Part shown: one piece after another, positions 45,109 through 54,397 of the stretch | Position numbering within the stretch: the first letter of the stretch is position 1 | Layout: each line of letters opens with the position of its first letter | Assembly (NCBI RefSeq): GCF_005280195.1 | Contig: NZ_SZPR01000002.1 | Span: forward strand, 19,898 to 83,897 | Length of the DNA stretch: 64,000 bases | Direction: 5' to 3' | From: Streptomyces galbus | GTDB taxonomy: Bacteria > Actinomycetota > Actinomycetes > Streptomycetales > Streptomycetaceae | Translations under genes and position numbers: made by a program | The notes under the pieces: generated by a model | What the model saw: the letters and a program-made list of their open reading frames with translations, nothing else | Told to the model about the DNA's origin: nothing | The model's database searches: none

Positions 45109-48100
45109 TCACGGCAGGGTGGGCGGGGTCTTCGCCGGGGTGGTCTCCAGGGCCTGGAGCGCCCTGCGGACCGCCTCGTCGAGTTGGACGTCCCGGCCCG
45201 CGGCCCAGTCCTGCGGCCGCACGACCACCTCGACGTCCGGGTCGACGCCGCGGTTCTCCACGCCGAAGCCGTAACCCTCCAGCCAGATCGCGTACTTGGG
45301 CTGGGTGACGAGCGTGCCGTCGACGAGGTGGTAGCGGCTGTCGATGCCGACCGTGCCGCCCCAGGTGCGGGTGCCGACCACCGGGCCGATGCCGAGCGCC
45401 TTGATCGCCGCGTTGACGATGTCGCCGTCGGAGCCGGAGAACTCGTTCGCCACCGCGACGACCGGGCCGCGCGGCGCGTCCTCCGGGTAGCTGACCGGCC
45501 GCATCCCGCGCGGCAGGTCCCACCCGACGATCCGCCGGGCCAGCTTCTCGATCACCAACTGCGAGGTGTGGCCGCCCCGGTTCTCCCGGACGTCCACGAC
45601 AAGCCCCTCCCGGGCCACCTCCACCCGCAGGTCGCGGTGGATCTGGGCCCAGCCGGGCGCCTGCATGTCGGGCACGTGCAGGTACCCCAGCCGGCCCCCG
45701 GAGCGCTCGTGGACGTAGGCGCGCCGGTCGGCGACCCAGGCGTGGTAGCGCAGCGCCTCCTCGTCGGCGACCGGGACCACCACCGCGTGCCGCGGCTCGC
45801 CGCCGCCGGACGGCGAGATCGTCAGCTCGGTCGGCCGGCCCGCCGTCCCCACGAGCAGCGGTCCCGGCCCCGTGACCGGGTCGACCGGCTGTCCGCCCAC
45901 GGCGACGATCGCGTCCCCCGCGCGCACCGCCACACCCGGCGCGGTGAGCGGGGAGTGCGCCTCGGGATCGGAGGTCTCCGAGGGCAGGATCCGGTCGATG
46001 CGCCAGGTGCCGTCCGCGTGCCGGGAGAGGTCGGCGCCGAGCAGCCCCTGCCGCGGGCCGCGGCCGGAGCCGCCGCGCGGGATGACGTAGGCGTGGGAGG
46101 TGCCGAGTTCGCCGTGCACCTCCCACAGCAGGTCGACGAGGTCGTCGTGGGTGGCCACGCGGTCCAGGACCGGGCGGTAGCGGTCGAGGACCGCGTCCCA
46201 GTCGACGCCGCCGAGGTCCGCGCGCCAGAAGTTGTCCCGCATGATGCGGCCGTTCTCGTCGAACATCTGCCGCCACTCGGCGGCCGGGTCGACGGTGCGG
46301 CGGATCCGGCCGAGGTCCACGGTGACGTTGCTGTCGCTGTCCTCGTCGCCGGAGGCCCGCCGGTCGCTGGGCACCACCTTCAGCTTGCCGTCGGTCCACA
46401 GCAGCAGCCGCCTGCCGTCGCCGCTGACCTCGAAGTCGTCGGCGTCGGCGGCGAGGTGGTCCAGACGGTGCTGGACCAGGTCGTAGCGCTCCAGCTCGGT
46501 GCGCGGGTCGGGGTCGTCGGGGGTGGCCCGGGAGGCGCCGAGGACGCCGCGCACCGGGTGCCGCAGCCACAGCACGCCGTCCTTGGCGGCCCACAGCGAG
46601 GAGTAGCGGCCGGCCTCCACCGGGAACGGCACGACCCGTTCGCCCAGCCCGTCGAGGTCGATGCGGGTCGCGGGGGTGCCCTCGCCGTCGGGGGTCTCGT
46701 CCTTGTCCGGCGCGTCGAAGGGGCGGCCGTGGCGCTGCGGGCCGAACGGCGAGGGCGTGGTCGCGGCCAGCGTGATCAGGTAGGGCCGCGCCGCGACCAC
46801 GAAGGACAGGTCGAAGGCGTGCTGGTCGTAGACCGGGTCGAAGGCGCGCGTGGACAGGAACGCCAGGTGCTTGCCGTCGAGGGTGAAGGCGGGCGCGTAG
46901 TCGCGGAACCGCAGCGGGGTCGCCTCGGTGACCGACAGGTCGGTGGTGTGGGCGAGCCGGAGCTGGCTGAGCGGGCGCGGGCCGGGGTGCGACCAGGCCA
47001 GCCACGTCGAGTCGGGCGAGAAGACCAGGTCGGACACCTCGCCGTCGTCGCTGCGGTCGACCTCGCGGACCTCGCCGGTCTCCCGCTCGACGAGCAGCAG
47101 CCGTCCGTCGTGCGCGGCGACGGCGGCGCGGCTGCCGTCGGGGGCCACGGCCAGCTCCAGGACCCGGCCGAGCCGTCCGGCGGCCAGCCGGCGCGGGGTG
47201 GAGCCGGGCGTCAGGCCGGTGGCGGGCGCGAACTCCAGGGCGTCCTCGCCCTCGGCGTCCGTCACCCACACCACCCACTCCTCGCCGTCGGCGCGGAAGG
47301 TGCGCGGCAGCCGGGCGCGCACGCCGGGTTCGGCGGCCAGCGCGCGGGCCGGGCCGGAGCGGTGGGTGATCCAGTGGACGGCGCCGCGCACCTCGACGGC
47401 GCTGCCGCGCGCGGTGTGGTCGGGGGCGGCCCCACCCAGCCAGCGGGCGGCGGCCACGGGGTGCGGCCGGCGGTCGGCGCGCTGCCCGCCGAGCCGGACG
47501 TCGAGCCGGCGCGGCCCGTCGCCGTCGAGGTCGTCGAGGATCCACAGCTCGCCCGCGCTGCTGTAGACGACGCGCCGGCCGTCGCCGCTCGCCTGCCGGG
47601 CGTAGAAGCCGTCGAGGGGCGTGTGGCGGCGCAGGTCGGAGCCGTCGGCCAGGGAGGAGTACAGCGCGCCGGTGCCCTCGTGGTCGGACAGGAAGGCGAT
47701 GCGGTCGCCCACCCACACCGGGCACTCGATGTTGCCGTCGAGGTCCTCGTGCAGCCGCGTGAACTCCCCGGTGTCCTCCCGGTCGATCCACAGCTTGCCC
47801 GCCGTGCCGCCCCGGTAGCGCTTCCAGTGGGCCGCCTCGCGGCCCATCGGCGCGGACTGCAGCACGGTGTGCGGACCGTACGCGACGTCGCCGACGGGGC
47901 CGTACGGCAGGGTGGCGGCCGGGCCGCCGTCGAGCGGGACGGCGCGGGCCCAGGTGCGGCGCAGGGTCGCCTGGTCGTGGCTGCTGAGCGCGAGGACCTG
48001 TCCGTCGGGGGTCCAGCCGCGCACCCGGGTCTGCCAGCTCCCCCAGTACGTCAGCCGGGTGGAGGGCCCGCCGTCGACCGGCGCGACGTGCACCTCGGGG

Positions 48101-48309
48101 GCGCCGTCGCGGGCGGAGGTCCAGGCGACGGTGGTGCCGTCGGGCGAGACGCGGGGCGCGGTGACGGGCCGGTTGTCGGCGCTGACCCGCCAGGCGCGCC
48201 CCCCGTCCAGGGGCGCCAGCCACACGTCGTCCTCGGCCGTGAAGGCCACCAAGTCGCCGTGCAGGTGCGGGAATCGGAGATACGCGGCAGGGGCAGCGGA
48301 CTGTGTCAC
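45109..48309 (-). CDS. Tricorn protease homologue (S41 family)
   Basis: 1066 residues, no signal peptide. N-terminal beta-propeller regions (repeats such as RVSPDGTTVAWTSARDG, about residues 1-680) are followed by the C1 domain, a PDZ domain (PSETSDPEAHSPLTAPGVAVRAGDAIVAVGG in parts) and the C2 catalytic domain. Ser960 in EFSGSDGDIV is the nucleophile, Glu1018 in GFGVENRG lies 58 residues on, as in Thermoplasma tricorn (Ser965/Glu1023), and LGTSHAYV near 741 holds the His. It trims peptides released by the proteasome; Streptomyces has a proteasome. Start GTG/ATG at 48309; stands alone. Confidence 0.93.
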   Translation of the reverse strand: MTQSAAPAAYLRFPHLHGDLVAFTAEDDVWLAPLDGGRAWRVSADNRPVTAPRVSPDGTTVAWTSARDGAPEVHVAPVDGGPSTRLTYWGSWQTRVRGWTPDGQVLALSSHDQATLRRTWARAVPLDGGPAATLPYGPVGDVAYGPHTVLQSAPMGREAAHWKRYRGGTAGKLWIDREDTGEFTRLHEDLDGNIECPVWVGDRIAFLSDHEGTGALYSSLADGSDLRRHTPLDGFYARQASGDGRRVVYSSAGELWILDDLDGDGPRRLDVRLGGQRADRRPHPVAAARWLGGAAPDHTARGSAVEVRGAVHWITHRSGPARALAAEPGVRARLPRTFRADGEEWVVWVTDAEGEDALEFAPATGLTPGSTPRRLAAGRLGRVLELAVAPDGSRAAVAAHDGRLLLVERETGEVREVDRSDDGEVSDLVFSPDSTWLAWSHPGPRPLSQLRLAHTTDLSVTEATPLRFRDYAPAFTLDGKHLAFLSTRAFDPVYDQHAFDLSFVVAARPYLITLAATTPSPFGPQRHGRPFDAPDKDETPDGEGTPATRIDLDGLGERVVPFPVEAGRYSSLWAAKDGVLWLRHPVRGVLGASRATPDDPDPRTELERYDLVQHRLDHLAADADDFEVSGDGRRLLLWTDGKLKVVPSDRRASGDEDSDSNVTVDLGRIRRTVDPAAEWRQMFDENGRIMRDNFWRADLGGVDWDAVLDRYRPVLDRVATHDDLVDLLWEVHGELGTSHAYVIPRGGSGRGPRQGLLGADLSRHADGTWRIDRILPSETSDPEAHSPLTAPGVAVRAGDAIVAVGGQPVDPVTGPGPLLVGTAGRPTELTISPSGGGEPRHAVVVPVADEEALRYHAWVADRRAYVHERSGGRLGYLHVPDMQAPGWAQIHRDLRVEVAREGLVVDVRENRGGHTSQLVIEKLARRIVGWDLPRGMRPVSYPEDAPRGPVVAVANEFSGSDGDIVNAAIKALGIGPVVGTRTWGGTVGIDSRYHLVDGTLVTQPKYAIWLEGYGFGVENRGVDPDVEVVVRPQDWAAGRDVQLDEAVRRALQALETTPAKTPPTLP

Positions 48310-48401
48310 GCGATCACCCTATGCAAGCGCACCGCTCGTCGACAGGGGGCCCGGGTGATCCGCCCGCCGCTCGGTCGGACGGCACCCGTCGCCGGCCTCG
48401 T

Positions 48402-48920
48402 TCACTTGCCCCCGGACGGGCACCGCGGGTCGCCCGGGCACCACACGGTGACGGTGACCGTGGCGGTGGGACGGGCCGGCTGTCCGGCGCGGGGCCGCTC
48501 GACGGGCGAGGGGGTGGCCGACGCGCAGTCGCCGAGCCCGCTCACCCGGAAGACCTGCTTGTTCCCCAGGTCGGCGGTGATGTCCCCGCGCACGCAGTGC
48601 CCGTCCACGGCCCGGGTGATCTCGCCGTCGACGGTGATGTCCCTGCCGTCGTCGGTCTTCCCCCGGCAGTCCACGGAGGCCACCGTCCCGTGGGTGCCGC
48701 CGTCGTCGTAGCCGCCGGTGCAGGTCAGCCAGCGCACGGCGACGTCGCGGTGCTGGAACTCCCGGGTCGCGGCCTGGTCGGTGGTGTACGCCACGGACGC
48801 CGCGTTCAGCCCGCCCGGGTCGCAGCCCGCGGCCGCGCCGACGGCGAGCACCGCGAGCCCCGCCACGGCGAGCGCCCTCGCCCCGCGCACGCGTCCTTGC
48901 AGCGGCCTCGTCGCCCCCAT
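48402..48920 (-). CDS. Lipoprotein of unknown function
   Basis: 172 residues. A signal peptide with the lipobox AAGC (Cys33) ends at about residue 32. The mature part has two or more Cys pairs (LTCTGGYDDGG, VDCRGKTDDGRDITVDGEIT, HCVRGDITADLG) that suggest disulphides outside the membrane, then a Pro/Thr-rich tail (TATVTVTVWCPGD). I do not recognise a family. Start ATG at 48920. It stands between the tricorn homologue and the VOC gene, co-oriented, with about 90 bp on each side. Confidence 0.8.
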   Translation of the reverse strand: MGATRPLQGRVRGARALAVAGLAVLAVGAAAGCDPGGLNAASVAYTTDQAATREFQHRDVAVRWLTCTGGYDDGGTHGTVASVDCRGKTDDGRDITVDGEITRAVDGHCVRGDITADLGNKQVFRVSGLGDCASATPSPVERPRAGQPARPTATVTVTVWCPGDPRCPSGGK

Positions 48921-49011
48921 GCACAGCAGCGTGCCACCGCCGCCCCCGGTCCGGTAGACCGCATGCGGCCAACGCCGGACGGGAGGTGACGGACCGTCCG
49001 CACGACGGAAG

Positions 49012-49404
49012 TCAGCCGCGCAGCAGCAGCCACTCCTGGAGCTCGACGAGGTTGCCCTCGGGGTCCTTCAGGTGGGCGACCCGCATCCGGTCGGTCATCG
49101 GGGCCGGCCCGTGGGCCAGGACGGCGCCGCGGGCGGTGAGCTGCGCGCAGTAGGCGTCCAGGTCGTCCACCCGCAGCACGACCAGCGAGCGGTGGCCGGT
49201 CGCCGCCTCGCCCAGCTCCCCCAGCACCCCGGCCATCATCGTCCGGTCCTGCAGCGCGATGCCCGCCGACCCGGTGTGCGGGCTGAACTTCTCGTACGGC
49301 CCCCGCTCCGCCCCCGACTGCGGCTTCAGGCCGAGGACGTCGGCGTAGAAGCGGTAGCAGGCGGCGAAGTCGGTGACGAGCAGCCGCACCTGGGCCAGTT
49401 CCAT
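49012..49404 (-). CDS. VOC family (glyoxalase/bleomycin-resistance-like) protein
   Basis: 130 residues, vicinal oxygen chelate fold: the N-terminal LAQVRLLVTDFAACYRFYADVLGLKP and C-terminal VAHLKDPEGNLVELQEWL carry the paired beta-alpha-beta modules, with Glu near the C-terminus as a possible metal ligand. The activity is unknown. Start ATG at 49404 with GGGGGAG upstream. Co-oriented with rsmE, 26 bp away. Confidence 0.85.
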   Translation of the reverse strand: MELAQVRLLVTDFAACYRFYADVLGLKPQSGAERGPYEKFSPHTGSAGIALQDRTMMAGVLGELGEAATGHRSLVVLRVDDLDAYCAQLTARGAVLAHGPAPMTDRMRVAHLKDPEGNLVELQEWLLLRG

Positions 49405-49430
49405 GCGCTCCCCCTGATCGGTCCGGTCGG

Positions 49431-50177
49431 TCAGGACCACCGGCCGGTGCGGCCCAGGACCAGGGCCGCGGCCGCCGTCCCGGCGGTCGACGTGCGCAAC
49501 ACGCTACGGCCCAGCACGTACGCCCGGGCGCCCGCCTCCACGAACAGCGCCAACTCGTCCGCGGCGACGCCCCCTTCGGGCCCGACGACCAGCACGATCT
49601 CTCCCCTGGCGGGCAGTTCGGCGGTGGCCAGCGGCGCGCCGGGGTGGTCGAAGTCGGAGTGCAGCACGGCGGCGAGGTCGGCGTCGGCCAGCAGCGCGGC
49701 CACCTGCTTGGTGCTCGCCGCGTCCGCGACCCGGGGGAAGCGCACCCGCCGGGACTGCTTGCCGGCCTCGCGGGCGGTCGCGCGCCACTTGCCGAGCGCC
49801 TTCGCGCCGCGCTCGCCCCGCCACTGGGTGATGCAGCGGGCCGCCTGCCACGGCACGATCGTGTCGACGCCGACCTCGGTCATCATCTCCACGGCCAGTT
49901 CGCCCCGGTCGCCCTTGGGCAGGGCCTGGACGACCGTGATCCGGGGGGACGGCTCGGGCTCCTCCGTCGCCGGCGCCAGCCGCACCAGCAGCCGGTCCTT
50001 GCCCTCGGTGCCGGTCACCTCGCCCGTCGCGTGGCGCCCGGCGCCGTCGGTGAGGACGACCTGCTCGCCGGGCTCCAGCCGTTTCACGGAGACCGCGTGC
50101 CGGCCCTCGGCGCCGTCGAGCACGAAGGGGCCGCCGTGCGCGTCGAGGTGGTCGACGACGAAGACCGGCGCCGTCAC
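49431..50177 (-). CDS. rsmE: 16S rRNA (uracil(1498)-N(3))-methyltransferase RsmE
   Basis: 248 residues, SPOUT-type methyltransferase that modifies U1498 of 16S rRNA. The knot region is IVLVVGPEGGVAADEL, followed by LGRSVLRTSTAGTAAAALV, where other RsmE usually have LRTETA. An N-terminal PUA-like domain begins VFVVDHLDAHGGPFVLDG. Start GTG at 50177 overlaps the stop of the nitronate monooxygenase gene as GTGA. It normally lies next to dnaJ in Gram-positives; here dnaJ-hrcA is two genes away. Confidence 0.92.
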   Translation of the reverse strand: MTAPVFVVDHLDAHGGPFVLDGAEGRHAVSVKRLEPGEQVVLTDGAGRHATGEVTGTEGKDRLLVRLAPATEEPEPSPRITVVQALPKGDRGELAVEMMTEVGVDTIVPWQAARCITQWRGERGAKALGKWRATAREAGKQSRRVRFPRVADAASTKQVAALLADADLAAVLHSDFDHPGAPLATAELPARGEIVLVVGPEGGVAADELALFVEAGARAYVLGRSVLRTSTAGTAAAALVLGRTGRWS

Positions 50178-51250
50178 CGGGCACCTCCCCAGGAGGACAA
50201 CGCTGTCCGGGCGGCGGCGAGTTCGTCGGCCAGGACCTCCACCAGCCGCCCGGCGGGCAGCTCGCGGGCCAGCCGGTGGCCCTGCCCGGCCCACAGCGCC
50301 ATGCCCTGCGCGTCCCCCGCCTTGGCGGCGGCCCGGCGCAGCGGCGCGGTGAGGTGGTGCACCTCCGGGTAGGCGGCGGGCGCGTACGGCCCGTGCTCCC
50401 GCAGGAAGCGGTTGACCAGACCGCGGGCCGGGCGCCCGGAGAACGCCCGGGTCAGCTCGGTGCGGACGAACAGCGGGTTGGTCAGCGCCTGTTTGTGCAC
50501 GGCGGGGGCGCCGGACTCGGGGGTGGCGAGGAACGCGGTGCCCAGCTGGGCCGCGCTCGCGCCCGCCGCGAGGACCGCGGCGATCTGCCCGCCGCGCATG
50601 AGGCCGCCCGCGGCGACCAGCGGGAGGCCCACCGTCTCGCGGACCTGCGCGAGCAGGGCGAGCAGCCCCACGCCCGTGCCGTCGTTCTCCCGGACGTCAC
50701 GGTGGGTGCCCTGGTGGCCGCCCGCCTCCACGCCCTGCACGATCACCGCGTCGGCGCCGGCCCGCTCCACCGCGAGCGCCTCCTCGGCGGTGGTCGCGGT
50801 GACCAGGGTCACGGTGCCGGCCCGGCGCAGCGCGTCCAGCACGTCCCGGCGCGGCACGCCGAAGTGGAAGGAGACCACCGGTACCGGGTTGTCGAGCAGC
50901 ACGGCGAGCTTGGCGTCGTAGCCGTCGTCCCGCCCGCTGTCGGGGTCACCGAGCTCGGTGTCGTACCAGGAGACCTCGCCGGCGAGCTGGTGGGCGTAGA
51001 CCTCGACGGCGCCCGACTCGGCGTGCTCGGGCTGCGGCAGGAACAGGTTGACCCCGAAGGGGCGGGAGGTCAGGCTCCGCAGCTGCTTGATCTCCTGGTA
51101 CAGCCCGTCGGCGGTCTTGTACCCGGCGGCCAGGAAGCCGAGCCCGCCCGCCTCGCTCACCGCGGCGGCGAGCACGGGCACGGAGACGCCGCCCGCCATG
51201 GGGGCCTGCACGATCGGGTGGGGGAACAGATCGGTCAGTGCGGAGGACAT
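50174..51250 (-). CDS. Nitronate monooxygenase family protein
   Basis: 358 residues, FMN-dependent TIM barrel of the 2-nitropropane dioxygenase type. Recognisable: PIVQAPMAGGVSVPVLAAAVSEAGGLGFL, the flavin site VIVQGVEAGGHQGTH and AAGGLMRGGQIAAVLAAGASAAQLGTAF. It oxidises alkyl nitronates, possibly as protection against propionate-3-nitronate. Start ATG at 51250. It lies between dnaJ (upstream, 88 bp) and rsmE (overlapping). Confidence 0.9.
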   Translation of the reverse strand: MSSALTDLFPHPIVQAPMAGGVSVPVLAAAVSEAGGLGFLAAGYKTADGLYQEIKQLRSLTSRPFGVNLFLPQPEHAESGAVEVYAHQLAGEVSWYDTELGDPDSGRDDGYDAKLAVLLDNPVPVVSFHFGVPRRDVLDALRRAGTVTLVTATTAEEALAVERAGADAVIVQGVEAGGHQGTHRDVRENDGTGVGLLALLAQVRETVGLPLVAAGGLMRGGQIAAVLAAGASAAQLGTAFLATPESGAPAVHKQALTNPLFVRTELTRAFSGRPARGLVNRFLREHGPYAPAAYPEVHHLTAPLRRAAAKAGDAQGMALWAGQGHRLARELPAGRLVEVLADELAAARTALSSWGGAR

Positions 51251-51338
51251 GACGGCATGGTGTCATGTCCTCCGGACAACGCCGAATCGGGAGGCACGGG
51301 AGGGCCCGCGCCTCCTCGGCGGCCGTGCAGCGGCCCGC

Positions 51339-52472
51339 TCAGCGGCCGTTGAACGCGTCCTTCAGCCGGCTGAACAGCCCCTGCTGACCCGGCTGGAACT
51401 GGCCCTGCGGCCGCTCCTCGCCGCGCAGCTTGGCCAGCTCCCGCAGCAGCCGCTCCTGCTCGGGGTCGAGCTTGGTCGGGGTCTGCACCTCGACGTGCAC
51501 CACGAGGTCGCCGCGGCCGCCGCCGCGCAGGTGCGTGACGCCCCGGTTGTGCAGCGGGATCGACTGGCCGGACTGGGTGCCGGGCCGGATGTCGATCTCC
51601 TCCAGGCCGTCCAGCGTCTCCAGCGGCACCTTGGTGCCGAGCGCCGCCGCGGTCATCGGCAGGGTGACCGTGCAGTGCAGGTCGTCGCCGCGCCGCTGGA
51701 ACTGCGCGTGGGGCAGCTCGTGGATCTCCACGTACAGGTCGCCGGCGGGGCCGCCGCCGGGACCCACCTCGCCCTCGCCCGCGAGCTGGATGCGGGTGCC
51801 GTTGTCGACGCCGGCCGGGATCTTCACGGTGAGCGTCCGCCGCGAGCGCACCCGTCCGTCGCCCGCGCACTCCGGGCACGGGGTCGGCACCACGGTGCCG
51901 AAGCCCTGGCACTGGGGGCAGGGCCGGGACGTCATGACCTGGCCCAGGAAGGACCGGGTCACCTGGGACACCTCGCCGCGGCCGCGGCACATGTCACAGG
52001 TCTGGGCGGTCGTGCCGGGGGCCGCGCCCTCGCCGTTGCAGGTGCCGCAGACGATCGCGGTGTCGACCTGGATGTCCTTCGTGGTGCCGAAGGCCGCCTC
52101 CTCCAGGTCGATCTCCAGCCGGATCATGGCGTCCTGGCCGCGGCGGGTGCGCGAGCGCGGGCCGCGCTGCGACGCCGTGCCGAAGAACGCGTCCATGATG
52201 TCGGAGAAGTTGCCGAAGCCGCCGGCCCCGAAGCCCGCGCCGGCGCCGCCGGCCTGCGAGAGCGGGTCGCCGCCGAGGTCGTAGACCTGCTTCTTCTGCG
52301 GGTCCGAGAGCACCTCGTAGGCGGCGTTGATCTCCTTGAACCGCTCCTGGGTCTTCGGGTCCGGGTTGACGTCCGGGTGCAGCTCGCGCGCGAGCCGCCG
52401 GAAGGCCTTCTTGATCTCTTCCTGCGACGCGTCGCGGCGCACGCCGAGAACGGCGTAGTAGTCCGTGGCCAC
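51339..52472 (-). CDS. dnaJ: Chaperone DnaJ (second copy, hrcA-linked)
   Basis: 377 residues, full type-I DnaJ. J domain with HPD at 32-34, a Gly-rich segment ([13 protein letters not shown]), four CxxCxGxG zinc repeats ([32 protein letters not shown]) and the C-terminal substrate-binding part. Stimulates DnaK ATPase and delivers unfolded clients. Start GTG at 52472 follows the hrcA stop directly (TAAGTG). In Streptomyces the dnaK operon holds another dnaJ, so this is the HrcA-controlled copy. Confidence 0.95.
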   Translation of the reverse strand: MATDYYAVLGVRRDASQEEIKKAFRRLARELHPDVNPDPKTQERFKEINAAYEVLSDPQKKQVYDLGGDPLSQAGGAGAGFGAGGFGNFSDIMDAFFGTASQRGPRSRTRRGQDAMIRLEIDLEEAAFGTTKDIQVDTAIVCGTCNGEGAAPGTTAQTCDMCRGRGEVSQVTRSFLGQVMTSRPCPQCQGFGTVVPTPCPECAGDGRVRSRRTLTVKIPAGVDNGTRIQLAGEGEVGPGGGPAGDLYVEIHELPHAQFQRRGDDLHCTVTLPMTAAALGTKVPLETLDGLEEIDIRPGTQSGQSIPLHNRGVTHLRGGGRGDLVVHVEVQTPTKLDPEQERLLRELAKLRGEERPQGQFQPGQQGLFSRLKDAFNGR

Positions 52473-53489
52473 TTACGACTCCGCCAGGATCTGTCCGACG
52501 TACCGTGCCACTGCGCGTACCGCTCCCATCGTTCCCGGGTAGTCCATGCGGGTCGGTCCGACCACGCCGAGCTTGGCCACTGCCTCGCCGCCCGAACCGT
52601 AGCCGACCGACACGACGGACGTGGAGTTGAGTCCTTCGTGGGCGTTCTCGTGACCGATGCGCACGGTCACGCCCGGATCCTTCGCCTCGCCCAGCAACTT
52701 GAGGAGCACGACCTGCTCCTCCAGCGCCTCGAGCACCGGCCGGATCGTGAGGGGAAAGTCATGTCCGAAGCGGGTGAGATTGGCGGTGCCACCGATCACC
52801 AGCCGCTCCTCGTTCTCCTCGACGAGTGTCTCCAGGAGAGTGGAGAGCACCGTGGAGACCGTACCGCGGTCCTCGGCCTCGAATGCCTCGGGCAGGTCCT
52901 CCACCAGCCCCGGCACGTCCGCGAAACGGCGGCCCGCGACCCGGCTGTTGAGCCGCGCCCTGAGGTCCGCCAGCGAGGACTCGCCGAACGGCGCCGGGCA
53001 GTCGACCAGCCGCTGCTCGACCCGGCCGGTGTCCGTGATGAGCACCAGCATCAGCCGCGCGGGCGCCAGCGACAGCAGCTCGACGTGGCGCACGGTGGAC
53101 CGGGTCAGCGACGGGTACTGCACGACGGCGACCTGCCGGGTGAGCTGCGCGAGCAGCCGCACCGTGCGGGCCACCACGTCGTCGAGGTCGACGGCACCCC
53201 CCAGGAAGTTCTGGATGGCCCGCCGCTCGGGCGCCGTCATCGGCTTGACGCCCGCGAGCTTGTCGACGAACAGCCGGTAGCCCTTGTCGGTCGGGATGCG
53301 CCCGGCACTGGTGTGCGGCTGGGCGATGTAGCCCTCGTCCTCCAGGGCCGCCATGTCGTTGCGCACGGTGGCCGGGGAGACGCCGAGGTTGTGCCGCTCG
53401 GTGAGCGCCTTGGAGCCCACCGGCTCCTCGGTCCCCACGTAGTCCTGGACGATGGCGCGCAACACCTGAAGCCTGCGTTCACTCAGCAT
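52473..53489 (-). CDS. hrcA: Heat-inducible transcription repressor HrcA
   Basis: 338 residues. N-terminal winged helix ([31 protein letters not shown], with [18 protein letters not shown]), followed by the GAF-like repressor domain. Represses heat-shock genes by binding CIRCE, and its folding depends on GroEL. Start ATG at 53489 with GGAGGTG seven bases upstream; longer frames have no reason to be used. A perfect CIRCE element lies 39 bp upstream, so it regulates itself and dnaJ. Confidence 0.97.
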   Translation of the reverse strand: MLSERRLQVLRAIVQDYVGTEEPVGSKALTERHNLGVSPATVRNDMAALEDEGYIAQPHTSAGRIPTDKGYRLFVDKLAGVKPMTAPERRAIQNFLGGAVDLDDVVARTVRLLAQLTRQVAVVQYPSLTRSTVRHVELLSLAPARLMLVLITDTGRVEQRLVDCPAPFGESSLADLRARLNSRVAGRRFADVPGLVEDLPEAFEAEDRGTVSTVLSTLLETLVEENEERLVIGGTANLTRFGHDFPLTIRPVLEALEEQVVLLKLLGEAKDPGVTVRIGHENAHEGLNSTSVVSVGYGSGGEAVAKLGVVGPTRMDYPGTMGAVRAVARYVGQILAES

Positions 53490-53527
53490 CGCGCGCACCT
53501 CCAGAAAATCGTCCCCGAGACGTCCAC

Positions 53528-53554
53528 CTGGCACTCTTCGATCGTGAGTGCCAG
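53528..53554 (-). promoter_or_regulatory. CIRCE operator of hrcA-dnaJ
   Basis: CTGGCACTC (53528-53536), nine bases, GAGTGCCAG (53546-53554): a perfect 9-bp inverted repeat with N9 spacer, close to the CIRCE consensus TTAGCACTC-N9-GAGTGCTAA. HrcA binds this element. Confidence 0.95.
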
Positions 53555-53640
53555 CACTCCCCGGCCCAGTGTACGGCGGTGGGGTACCGGCTGGGCAAGG
53601 TCGGCCTCGCGGCCGGGGGCAGTACCGCTAGCGTCCCGGT

Positions 53641-54366
53641 ATGACGGTGACTTGGGAAGAGCTGGGCTGGGAGCGCGTCGCGCCCGGGGTGGGGCGGGTG
53701 CGGCTGCCGGGCTGGGACTGCACGGCGGGGCTGGTCTCCGGGCGGGACGGGACGCTGCTGATCGACGCCGGGTCCAGCCTCGCCGAGGGGGCGCGGCTGC
53801 GGTCCGAGGCCGAGCGGCTCACCGGGCGCCGTGTGACCCATCTCGCGCTCACCCACCCCCACTTCGACCACGTGTTCGGCGCGGCCGCCCTGGCGGGCGC
53901 CGAGGTGTACGGCCCGGCCGGGATGGACGCGGTGCTCGCCGCGGGCGCCGAGGAGCTGCGGGCGGACGCGGTGCGCAACGGGCTGGACGAGGACACCGCC
54001 GAGGAGGCCGCGGCCGCGCTGGTCCGCCCCCGTCACCCGGTCTCCGGCGAGCTGACCCTCGACCTGGGCGGCGGCCGGCCGGTGCTGCTGGCCGACGTGG
54101 GGCCCGGTCACACCGCCCACGACCTCGCCGTGCTGGTGCCCGGGGGGACCGGGGTGGTCTTCTGCGGCGACCTCGTCGAGGAGTCCGGTGAGCCCCAGGC
54201 GGGCCCGGACGCCGTGCCGTCGCGCTGGCCGGCCGCGCTGGACCGGCTGCTGGCGCTCGGCGGCGACGACGCGCTGTACGTGCCCGGACACGGCGCGGTG
54301 GTGGACGCGGCCTTCGTGCGGGCCCAACGCGACGCGCTGGCGGCCCGGTTCGGCGTGTCGCCGTAA
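53641..54366 (+). CDS. MBL fold metallo-hydrolase
   Basis: 241 residues. The metal motif is THPHFDHVFG (about 71-80) and the second Asp/His group is VGPGHTAHDLAV (about 151-162), with CGDLVEE bridging (about 171-177) and PGHGAVVD near the C-terminus. This is a hydrolase of the beta-lactamase superfamily, glyoxalase-II or quorum-lactonase-like; the substrate cannot be told. Start ATG at 53641. Divergent from hrcA, with the CIRCE element and promoter region between. Confidence 0.9.
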   Translation: MTVTWEELGWERVAPGVGRVRLPGWDCTAGLVSGRDGTLLIDAGSSLAEGARLRSEAERLTGRRVTHLALTHPHFDHVFGAAALAGAEVYGPAGMDAVLAAGAEELRADAVRNGLDEDTAEEAAAALVRPRHPVSGELTLDLGGGRPVLLADVGPGHTAHDLAVLVPGGTGVVFCGDLVEESGEPQAGPDAVPSRWPAALDRLLALGGDDALYVPGHGAVVDAAFVRAQRDALAARFGVSP

Positions 54367-54397
54367 CGGCGCCGGAGCTTTCCCTATCGTCATCAGA

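Noticed and set aside
45184..48711. Long plus-strand frame of about 1175 codons opposite the tricorn homologue
   Set aside because: Shadow frame; the minus strand encodes a complete tricorn protease with catalytic residues in the right places.
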